DNA from: a virus
Virus record (IMG/VR): IMGVR_UViG_3300037882_003154
Coordinates: 1-64,000 of that record
Length of the DNA: 64,000 nt
Direction: 5' to 3' (one strand)
Shown: piece after piece, positions 45,678 through 52,881 of the stretch
How the letters are laid out: every line of letters starts with the position of its first letter
Position numbering within the stretch: position 1 is the first letter of the stretch
Translations under genes and position numbers: made by a program
The notes under the pieces: generated by a model
What the model was told of the DNA's origin: nothing
The model's database searches: none
What the model saw: only the letters and a program-made list of their open reading frames with translations

Positions 45678-46143
45678 CTTGCCCTCTCACAAACTCTAAT
45701 AAGGATTTGATATCAAAATTTTCTACAACACCTTTTACTTTGACATTAAAATTATTTTCTATTACCTTTTTATGATTTTGCGATCTACACAATATTTCCA
45801 TATTAGAATTACAAAACAAATTATAAAAAATGTCTGAGTTCACAACATTATTAAGAAAGTCTAGATCTTGTACATAATATATCTTTTGTCTAGGACCCAG
45901 AATGGTCATCATCTTGTTGGCTGTAGTGTGGCTTGTTGCAACAAGAGCCCCATTAAACAGCCACGATTCGCTCATATTAAAATAGCCAGTTAGTAGTTTT
46001 CCTATTGGACGATCTAAATTTTCATAGAAAATAGATATAGGTGTGTCAAACCTACTAAGCATTAAACCATTAACTTCTTTTAATATTCTATAAGATAATT
46101 GGGAGTGCCCAAAATCTGTTACACAAATGCCCAGCTTTTTCAT
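45670..46143 (-). CDS. Glycosyltransferase-related protein
   Basis: About 157 residues. The ATG at 46143 is preferred because GGAG lies nearby and the stop of the sugar kinase (TAA) lies just upstream; the upstream ATG 46182 overlaps the kinase by 38 bases. The content (ICVTDFGHSQLSYRILKEV, LVATSHTTANKMMTILGP, QKIYYVQDLDFL, NNFNVKVKGVVENFDI) suggests a short GT-B-like domain. It may be a fragment or a regulatory partner of a glycosyltransferase. Not recognised with certainty. Confidence 0.45.
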   Translation of the reverse strand: MKKLGICVTDFGHSQLSYRILKEVNGLMLSRFDTPISIFYENLDRPIGKLLTGYFNMSESWLFNGALVATSHTTANKMMTILGPRQKIYYVQDLDFLNNVVNSDIFYNLFCNSNMEILCRSQNHKKVIENNFNVKVKGVVENFDIKSLLEFVRGQDE

Positions 46144-46144
46144 T

Positions 46145-47095
46145 TTACTCCGAAAATATTGTAGTAGTCCCTTGGTAGTCAAACTTACATTTCACTGACT
46201 TGAGCCCCGATAATTTGTCACACAGATGGTCCTGTCGATGTGGTGGGCACAAAAATAGTATAAATCCATCTTGTCCAGCCCCCATGATTTTGGCTCCAAT
46301 AGCCCCAGAAGACAGTCCGGTGCTGATTATACTGTCTACACGATCATTTGATATTTTGTCTGAAATAGCCCTCTTGCTTTGCCAAGAAAGATTGAGCAAC
46401 TTGCCAATTTGATTTATATTTTCGCTTGCAAAATATTCTAGGCTTTCTATAGCTATGTCTCTGATACTTCTTAGGCTGTCTATGCTTTTTTTGGTGTATG
46501 ATTTTGCTACTTCGCCACTTAATCTATCTTGACCAGTATGAAAAAGTATTATATGTTCTTGTAGGTGTTCTATAAATGGTCTCCCACACACCACTGGCTC
46601 AATAAAAAAATCACCATTGACAAATTCTATCTTGGAGACACCACCACCATATGAGGCGAATATTTGATCTTGGTACCCCCCATCGAGCCCCATTTCATTT
46701 CTTTCTATATTGATGGCTTCTTTGGCTATTTCTTTGCGCCCCCAGTGTATACCATTCAGTGTATTAAGTGACTTAATCAAACAAGTAATAAATGATGATG
46801 ATGAGCCTATACCACCGGTTTTGGGCAAATCTGTAATAATGTGTATATCTAGATTTTTATCTATATTATACTTATTTAAGACGTGTTTTATTGTCTGGTG
46901 TTTCAACTCATTTATATTCTTAACACATTCGATGATGGAATATGATAGTCTAATCTTATAATCAAAGATATTATTTAGCTCTTTAATCGCTATGGTGACA
47001 TATTTATTGATAGCCGAACCAACTACTATGCTGCGTTCGCCTTCATCTAAAAATAACTTGATGTCACTTCCGCCCCCAAACCATGATACTCGCAT
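46145..47095 (-). CDS. GHMP sugar kinase (heptose-kinase-like)
   Basis: At least 316 residues, GHMP kinase superfamily, best like D-glycero-alpha-D-manno-heptose 7-phosphate kinase (HddA). Visible are N-terminal SWFGGGSD, the phosphate loop PKTGGIGSSSS (91-101), GLDGGYQDQIFASYGGG and the C-terminal GAIGAKIMGAGQDGF. It phosphorylates a sugar, probably the first step of an NDP-sugar. The coding frame continues upstream of ATG 47095 with IISRAP, which is the usual family N-terminus, and a good Shine-Dalgarno lies before it; the start may be non-standard. It overlaps the neighbour only if the longer start is used. Confidence 0.82.
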   Translation of the reverse strand: MRVSWFGGGSDIKLFLDEGERSIVVGSAINKYVTIAIKELNNIFDYKIRLSYSIIECVKNINELKHQTIKHVLNKYNIDKNLDIHIITDLPKTGGIGSSSSFITCLIKSLNTLNGIHWGRKEIAKEAINIERNEMGLDGGYQDQIFASYGGGVSKIEFVNGDFFIEPVVCGRPFIEHLQEHIILFHTGQDRLSGEVAKSYTKKSIDSLRSIRDIAIESLEYFASENINQIGKLLNLSWQSKRAISDKISNDRVDSIISTGLSSGAIGAKIMGAGQDGFILFLCPPHRQDHLCDKLSGLKSVKCKFDYQGTTTIFSE

Positions 47096-47112
47096 TGGGG
47101 CGCGACTGATGA

Positions 47113-47694
47113 TTATATCAGATCTCCTATATCTTGTGTGTCTTTGTATGGTATCTCATAATTTTTGTGAAATCCCATTTTAGCCGGTTTCATTTCTAGT
47201 TTTATTATATCTCCCTTGTTCATATATCCAACCAAAGAAATTTGGGCTACTTTTTTTAATATGTCATCTAGTATCACATAACCAAAAACATAAGTATCAG
47301 AGGTTAGGTCTAAGAATTTGCCACTTTCTGTTTGAGCCCTAATAAGCCCACATAAGTATTTGGGCTTTTTGGCTGCCGTCTTAATATCGAACTTTTTATT
47401 ATTTATTGTAAAATCCTGTGTGTCACCAAGGTGTTTATATTCAGCATCTATATTTTGATTAATCAAAATCCCAAAAGCCATTTCTCCCAACCTGCCGGTT
47501 CTTTCTGTTTTATACGGGTCTTCTTTGGTGTTCAAGAGCCCACTACCATACCTGCCCTTCTTTTTGTTTGCCCACATGTTTTGAGATGCTACACTACATA
47601 TATCATATTGCTGTGGATTAACATTGACAATATATACATTTTTAGTACATTTACCAAGGTCTGTAGGGACTATTTGAAATTGTTTAGATTTCAT
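47113..47694 (-). CDS. PD-(D/E)xK nuclease-like protein
   Basis: About 193 residues. A segment TGRLGEMAFGILINQ with E near residue 70, D in LGDTQDFTINNKKFDIKTAAKK, and the K of DIKT fit the E / D-x(n)-x-K order of PD-(D/E)xK nucleases, and strand-rich flanks follow. It may be a restriction-like or homing nuclease; the rest of this region encodes sugar enzymes, so it looks like a guest. Start ATG 47694 lies within the stop region of the upstream glycosyltransferase (GGTTAATATG); ATG 47706 is an alternative. Confidence 0.55.
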   Translation of the reverse strand: MKSKQFQIVPTDLGKCTKNVYIVNVNPQQYDICSVASQNMWANKKKGRYGSGLLNTKEDPYKTERTGRLGEMAFGILINQNIDAEYKHLGDTQDFTINNKKFDIKTAAKKPKYLCGLIRAQTESGKFLDLTSDTYVFGYVILDDILKKVAQISLVGYMNKGDIIKLEMKPAKMGFHKNYEIPYKDTQDIGDLI

Positions 47695-47695
47695 A

Positions 47696-48430
47696 TTAAC
47701 CAACACGAGAATACGATTCTATGAATTTGGATAACTTTTGAGACTCTTTTATTCTTTCATTTTCGTCGTTTGTATATTGAATATTGCATGGAATAGCCCC
47801 CCCATACCCCCTCATATTCTTTTCTTGATATGTCTTATCATTTTCAGCCTTTGGATATCCATCACTATCTTGAACTGACCAATGCATATGCTCAAATATG
47901 ACATCATCTAAATATATAGATCTACCAATTTTTTCTGCCACATCTGTTAAATGACGGTCTCCATAATCACCATCGTATTGTTTTGGTGTTACATACCCAA
48001 GGGTTTCTATCCAATTAACGTGTAGAAATCCGTGTGTGGCAGTTTCTTTGTTATAACCATCATTTCCCCACACAAGCCCTATCTTATCTTTTATTTTGTC
48101 AAAAACCCCTAGCACCCTTGTGTCCCATCCAGGTGTTCTAAATATAAAATCATCACCAAAGTATCCAACAATCTTGCCTTTGGCAATCTTATAGCACTCA
48201 TTAGACATTTGGTTTAATGATACTTTAGGACCAATATTTGCAATTACATTAGGGTAATAGACAGATATTTCATCAATGGTTTCTGGTGATATTACATCAT
48301 CATTATCTATATAAAAGATGATTTCTATATTTTGTGGTATCTCTGCTGTTTGATATACCGATCCTACAAACCTATGTATATTACTGGGTCTGTGCCTAGT
48401 TCCTAGTAATATTGATATTTTGTTATTCAT
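47696..48430 (-). CDS. Family 2 (GT-A) glycosyltransferase
   Basis: A 244-residue protein of the GT-A fold. It opens with KISILLGTRHRPSNIHRFVGS, has the metal-binding acidic pair region IDNDD and FGDDF (near 57-60 and 107-110), and DYGDRHLTD later. It transfers a sugar from an NDP-sugar. It starts right after the sugar transaminase-like gene (one base gap) and belongs to the operon. Confidence 0.85.
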   Translation of the reverse strand: MNNKISILLGTRHRPSNIHRFVGSVYQTAEIPQNIEIIFYIDNDDVISPETIDEISVYYPNVIANIGPKVSLNQMSNECYKIAKGKIVGYFGDDFIFRTPGWDTRVLGVFDKIKDKIGLVWGNDGYNKETATHGFLHVNWIETLGYVTPKQYDGDYGDRHLTDVAEKIGRSIYLDDVIFEHMHWSVQDSDGYPKAENDKTYQEKNMRGYGGAIPCNIQYTNDENERIKESQKLSKFIESYSRVG

Positions 48431-48431
48431 A

Positions 48432-49607
48432 TTATAATTTGTCCAAAAAATGATCTAACACCCTACAAATGGCGTATACATCATCATCGTCCATATAAGC
48501 ATGACATGGGATATGTATGCCGTGATCACCAACCCATTCGGCATTGGGAAAAGCGCCCTCTACATCTTTGATGGCTTTTGCACTAAATACGTGCCTAAAT
48601 GCTTCGTGCTGAGTAATAGCCCCAAAATTTCTTTTCCATTCTATATTAGCTGCACTCAATGTCTTTTTTAGATCTCCAATGCGTTCTTTTGCAGCACCAC
48701 ACTTTCTGAATGTTATGCTCACTGCATGTGGGCAATTAATGTCATTTGATCTTTCTTCTACAATATGTATTATGTCTGTGTATTTTTTAAGAGACTCAGT
48801 AATTTTATATGAAGTGGTCCTACGTCTACACATATGATACTTAGCATTTTCTATCCCCTCTAAACCTATTGAGGCATGAATATCAGTTGGTTTTAGATTT
48901 AGACCAAACCTTTCGTGTGAAAAATATAGGCTATCAACTGGTCTGCCATGACTTCTAATAGATTTCACCAAGTTTATTATATCTTCATTATTAGAACAGA
49001 CCGCACCCATCTCGCACGCAAAAACACAATGGGCGGAGAAGAAGCTATAGGCACAAGCATCTGCTATGTCTTCTAGTGGAACATTATTTACTCTACAAAG
49101 GTGTGATTCACAGCAATCACCAAATAGCTTAAGATTATGATTGTCTGCAATGTCTCTAAGGATATGGGCATCGAATGGCTTGCCCATTAAAGCTACAGCC
49201 AATATAGCTCGCGTCTTAGAAGATATATTGTTCTCAACTAAGGCTGTGTCTATATTAAGGGATTCTATATCAATGTCTACTGGAACTGGCTTAAAACCAG
49301 CGGCTATAATTGCATTCCAAGATGCACAGAAAGATAGGGCTGGAACTATGATCTCATCTCCGGGATTAGCCCCAGAATCATATAAAGAAGCACACATTGC
49401 CAATACCGCAGATGTGCCGGAATTTACAGCGGCACAATATTTTGCTCCAGAAATCTTAGCCCACTCTTTTTCAAATTCTTTCACCTTGGGTCCCATAGTA
49501 ACCCAATTATTATCCAAACACTCATTAATATGCCTTCGGGCTGTGGCACCAATTTTTACATCACCAAACTTAATTCGTCTATTTGAATCAATGCTGTCTT
49601 TGCTCAT
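48432..49607 (-). CDS. ColD/RfbH-like sugar 3-dehydratase (DegT family)
   Basis: A 391-residue protein of the DegT/DnrJ/EryC1/StrS family: NSGTSAVLA (phosphate-binding loop), PALSFCASWNAIIAAG, DIDIESLNID and FGDCCESH with D164, which holds the PLP ring nitrogen. The position where aminotransferases carry the PLP lysine is SFFSAHCVFACEMGAV, where H193 replaces K. In ColD and RfbH this change turns the enzyme into a 3-dehydratase that makes 3-deoxy sugars. The substrate of ColD is GDP-4-keto-6-deoxymannose, the product of the dehydratases encoded in this window. RBS GGGAAA. Called a sugar 3-dehydratase with the alternative of a divergent aminotransferase. Confidence 0.8.
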   Translation of the reverse strand: MSKDSIDSNRRIKFGDVKIGATARRHINECLDNNWVTMGPKVKEFEKEWAKISGAKYCAAVNSGTSAVLAMCASLYDSGANPGDEIIVPALSFCASWNAIIAAGFKPVPVDIDIESLNIDTALVENNISSKTRAILAVALMGKPFDAHILRDIADNHNLKLFGDCCESHLCRVNNVPLEDIADACAYSFFSAHCVFACEMGAVCSNNEDIINLVKSIRSHGRPVDSLYFSHERFGLNLKPTDIHASIGLEGIENAKYHMCRRRTTSYKITESLKKYTDIIHIVEERSNDINCPHAVSITFRKCGAAKERIGDLKKTLSAANIEWKRNFGAITQHEAFRHVFSAKAIKDVEGAFPNAEWVGDHGIHIPCHAYMDDDDVYAICRVLDHFLDKL

Positions 49608-49619
49608 AATATTTCCCGT

Positions 49620-50153
49620 TTAGTACATGTCTCCAATTTCAGCAACCAGGGTGGCTCTGTTATCTGGTCTTTCATATGCATACTTATATATATTATATAC
49701 TTCTTCGATAGTATTAGCCTCAATAACATCTATCCAATCTAGCATATCTTTGATTTGATTGTGGAAATTGCCAATGTGCTGATGACCGGGATGACTCTTT
49801 TTTTGTGGTCCTACTGCTGTCCTGATAATCATCTTGGGCAAGGCTTCATAATTAGAGATGGCTGGCAGCTTATCAATCATATTGACCAGATCGGCTATAC
49901 CCAATAGTAGAAAATTTTCTCGTGGAAATATAGTTATGGGAAACATTCCAGCTATTGCCAGCCCAAGAGAGAACTGCATTTGAAAGCTTTCACAAACAGG
50001 GAACTCTTTTCTTTTTTCTAGTGGAACATTTGAAACAGTGCCACTCATAAAAGTTCCTCCGTCTACAATGGACTGACCAACAAACATAGTATTGGGCTTT
50101 TGTCCCAACCAAGTCATAGCCCTTGTAATTTCATCAAAATAGGTTAATAGCAT
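49620..50153 (-). CDS. Transketolase/E1-beta-like thiamine enzyme subunit
   Basis: A 177-residue protein equivalent to the pyrimidine-binding domain of E1-beta subunits and transketolases. The catalytic glutamate lies in FPVCESFQMQFSLGLAIAGM (E55), followed by PITIFPRENFLLLGI, KMIIRTAVGP and a GHQHIGN section. It lacks the C-terminal domain that usual E1-beta subunits (about 330 residues) carry. It should form a heterotetramer with the protein encoded next to it. The reaction is a two-carbon or acyl transfer with thiamine diphosphate; the substrate is unknown. Confidence 0.8.
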   Translation of the reverse strand: MLLTYFDEITRAMTWLGQKPNTMFVGQSIVDGGTFMSGTVSNVPLEKRKEFPVCESFQMQFSLGLAIAGMFPITIFPRENFLLLGIADLVNMIDKLPAISNYEALPKMIIRTAVGPQKKSHPGHQHIGNFHNQIKDMLDWIDVIEANTIEEVYNIYKYAYERPDNRATLVAEIGDMY

Positions 50154-50154
50154 T

Positions 50155-50769
50155 TTAGAACCTTATCTTTTGTGTTATACCACTATGAGGAAATTCATTT
50201 TTGTATATGAACCTTTCTATATTTTGTAGACAGCCGTATCCACTGTATTTCTGGTCATTCCAAACCTCTTTTGTATTAGTCATTACACTAATGCCATTGT
50301 CTTCTACTATAAATCTAATGGGCAAAAAATGATTATTAGCATAATTAGTAGCCTCTGCAAATATACCACATCTAGATAACATATCACCACCAAAGTGGTG
50401 GACCATATGATTTAGACCCTGTTTTTTAATAGCATAGGCGCATCCCACAGCCACGCCGACCAAAGACCCAACTATGCCAGAGCAAAATATCTTATATTTT
50501 GGAAAGCACAGAGATATGCTTTTGCCAGCTAATATCTCTTGTTTTAGGGTTTCCATTGGTACACCCTTCAATAAACAATGGGCGTGTGATGCCCAATAAG
50601 AGAAAACATAATCGTCTTCGTCTATTTGAGCGAATCTGTCAATGATTTGTGTGGAATATCCACCACCCTTCCTCAAGTGTACAGGAGCCCTAATAATGCC
50701 AGTTTTATAAATCTCGGCAATTTCATCTTCAAAATCATCTAGCTGTTTTGCTGTATATTTAATCTTCAT
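50155..50769 (-). CDS. E1-alpha-like thiamine diphosphate-binding subunit
   Basis: A 204-residue protein. The thiamine diphosphate-binding motif begins GGDM (127-130) and ends at N158 (VEDNGISV), with the intervening helix GIFAEATNYANN. YGYGC-like TGIIRAP and GGGYSTQ segments are near the N-terminus. Usual E1-alpha subunits are 330-400 residues, so this one is a minimal domain. Directly beside the E1-beta-like partner (one-base gap). Likely donates an activated aldehyde unit to a sugar or acyl substrate. Confidence 0.8.
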   Translation of the reverse strand: MKIKYTAKQLDDFEDEIAEIYKTGIIRAPVHLRKGGGYSTQIIDRFAQIDEDDYVFSYWASHAHCLLKGVPMETLKQEILAGKSISLCFPKYKIFCSGIVGSLVGVAVGCAYAIKKQGLNHMVHHFGGDMLSRCGIFAEATNYANNHFLPIRFIVEDNGISVMTNTKEVWNDQKYSGYGCLQNIERFIYKNEFPHSGITQKIRF

Positions 50770-51739
50770 GCCGTTCTTTCAGTTCATAGTATCCAGAATA
50801 AGCGTTTATTGGGGCAGTATCACCATTTATTATATCAAATATGCTATCTGGAGTATACATGTCCCACTTATATCCAATATCTGACCAAGTGGCATAGTCT
50901 ATGTAGCTTCTTTCTCTTGGATTATCATCGGTATCATATGGACATCTTATATCTGATATAAAACGAAAGTCTATAGAAACCCTAAATGGGGAGGGTCCTA
51001 CTGATGGCAATTCTTTGTGTGTGGCATGTAATAATAAAGGGTCGGACAAATAAAGCTTGTTCTTTTCTAAGATAATATCATACTTATTTTTGGCTGCAAT
51101 ATCGGTGATGGCTTTGCCCTCATTATAATCATCTAGTGGTCTTAACCAATGGAGAATATCCTCTGGTGTCTTATAAAAATCTATACCAGCCCTTTTAAAA
51201 TCACCATCAATAGGAATAAAAACCATAGTAGTGTTGGTGGGCTCGCCCGACCAAACATCTGTGTGTATTTTGCTAGAAGCCCTAGGTCTTTCATCCTTAT
51301 TGCTCAAAAACCCACCAGAGATTCTTACCGTGATAGGACAGTGTATTTTTTGAATGTGGCTGGATATTCCCAGTTTGTTTAGGGCTAATCTGACAGCATT
51401 GTGTATCTTATAATAATACTTGATCGTTTCTCGTTTTGGTAGAAGAATTCCATTGGGTGTTAGATTGGGCAGTCCACCAATCGTCGCATTAGTATATAAC
51501 TGCGCTAGGGACTGTGTGACTATATGTTCATAGTTTTCTTTGTAATAGATAGCTATAGACTTTTTTATATATGTCAAGACAGACCAATAAATATCATTAT
51601 AGCTATACCAAAGTTCTAATCCCTTAGACATAGAACATGACTTAAGTAAATCTAGATCATCAATAACTTCGGTCTGTGACAAAATTTGTCTTAGTCTATC
51701 GTTTCGTGGTTTTATAATGCCAAACATATTATCCTTCAT
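50759..51739 (-). CDS. 2-oxoglutarate/Fe(II)-dependent oxygenase-like protein
   Basis: A 326-residue protein. The iron-binding triad is readable: H159-T-D161 in SKIHTDVWSGEP, a distal histidine in PLLLHATHKE (H238 or H241), and R253 in FRVSIDFRF, which binds 2-oxoglutarate. This fits phytanoyl-CoA-type dioxygenases. In this setting it may hydroxylate a sugar or a small acyl group. It sits between the thiamine enzyme and the aldo/keto reductase and is translationally coupled to both. Confidence 0.75.
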   Translation of the reverse strand: MKDNMFGIIKPRNDRLRQILSQTEVIDDLDLLKSCSMSKGLELWYSYNDIYWSVLTYIKKSIAIYYKENYEHIVTQSLAQLYTNATIGGLPNLTPNGILLPKRETIKYYYKIHNAVRLALNKLGISSHIQKIHCPITVRISGGFLSNKDERPRASSKIHTDVWSGEPTNTTMVFIPIDGDFKRAGIDFYKTPEDILHWLRPLDDYNEGKAITDIAAKNKYDIILEKNKLYLSDPLLLHATHKELPSVGPSPFRVSIDFRFISDIRCPYDTDDNPRERSYIDYATWSDIGYKWDMYTPDSIFDIINGDTAPINAYSGYYELKERHED

Positions 51740-52649
51740 ATTTAAGATATGTTTGATAAAGTTTTTGTAGTTCGGTATGTGTCAAAAACTTCCTATTTGC
51801 TAGTGTTCCATTTTCAATGGCTTGGGCAGGAGTGTTAGCCCCAGGTATTGTAGTGACAATTCCTGGTGTTGACCAGCAAAATCTTAGAGCAAACTGAGCC
51901 ATTGTTTCATTGGGGCTCTTAAATTGTTTGAAAATTTCAAACCCACTTTTCCACTTGGATTTTTGTTGCTCAGAACACTTCAATCTATGATCTGTTTGCT
52001 CTAGTTCACCATCTTTAATATCATTACAAAGATACCCAAAACAGAATGGCGTTCTAGCTATAATACTAATTTTTTCATCATAACAATAGTCTAAAAGACC
52101 AAGTGTCTTGGCTCTTTGATCAAGGAGCCCATAGTTAATTTGAATGAAATCGGGCTTCTTGAGTTTTTTGTATTTTGCTTGTTTAAGATCTGTAACAGCA
52201 TCATTGGGTGATTTATATGATATGCCCCAATATTGTGTTGTTTTAGTGTCCACAAATGACAGCATCATTTTTATAACATCTTCGGTGATCATCTCTATTG
52301 GTGGACTGTGTATTTGTAGCAAATATATATTACCAATGTTGGCGATGCTTTGGTTGATGCTTTTAATCATGTAGGATTTGTCAAAACTCCACTGGTTTTC
52401 TCCTATCATGCCTATTTTTGTAGCAATATAATTGGCGAATCGTGTCTTTCGTTCTTTGAAAAAATCCCCCACAATTTTTTCACTATTACCATAGAATGGA
52501 GATGTGTCAAAAAAATTCACACCATATGGCATTGTCGATTTGAGTATTTCTTTATCTTGTTCCTGAGATCTGGCGCCATATACGTCATTACCAACTCCCC
52601 AACATCCCTGTCCAATAACCGATATTCCTTTGTCATAGTTAAACCACAT
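51729..52649 (-). CDS. Aldo/keto reductase
   Basis: A 306-residue TIM-barrel NADPH reductase with the full catalytic set: D48 (FFDTSPFYG), Y53, K78 (IATKIG) and H114 (LLQIHSPP). The C-terminal NADP-binding segment is IVTTIPGANTP. It likely reduces a keto sugar or the ketone made by the thiamine enzyme next to it. It overlaps the oxygenase by 11 bases. Confidence 0.9.
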   Translation of the reverse strand: MWFNYDKGISVIGQGCWGVGNDVYGARSQEQDKEILKSTMPYGVNFFDTSPFYGNSEKIVGDFFKERKTRFANYIATKIGMIGENQWSFDKSYMIKSINQSIANIGNIYLLQIHSPPIEMITEDVIKMMLSFVDTKTTQYWGISYKSPNDAVTDLKQAKYKKLKKPDFIQINYGLLDQRAKTLGLLDYCYDEKISIIARTPFCFGYLCNDIKDGELEQTDHRLKCSEQQKSKWKSGFEIFKQFKSPNETMAQFALRFCWSTPGIVTTIPGANTPAQAIENGTLANRKFLTHTELQKLYQTYLKYEG

Positions 52650-52836
52650 AGTTTTGTGCCTTCTGGATCAGTGTTACAATTTCAGAAAAAAATTCTTTAC
52701 AAAGTATTCCGCCATTTGTAGTCTGTATGTAATTGTCTTTAAAATGCACTATGCTAGATATACCGACTGACACTGGGTCGTTCGGATAAATATCTTTGTG
52801 TACTGTGATAAAGTCTCGCATTTTGTCCCCAATCAT
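52639..52836 (-). CDS. Small protein of the sugar operon
   Basis: A 65-residue protein starting MIGDKMRDFITVH. Overlaps the aldo/keto reductase by 11 bases. No domain recognised. It may be a small partner of the neighbours. Confidence 0.5.
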   Translation of the reverse strand: MIGDKMRDFITVHKDIYPNDPVSVGISSIVHFKDNYIQTTNGGILCKEFFSEIVTLIQKAQNYVV

Positions 52837-52881
52837 ATTTGAAATCTTTTGTTTTTTGTTGCTTTTGTCATATGATTGGGG

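Noticed and set aside
48432-49607. Ordinary sugar aminotransferase
   Set aside because: The PLP-binding lysine is replaced by histidine at position 193, which in ColD and RfbH marks 3-dehydratases.
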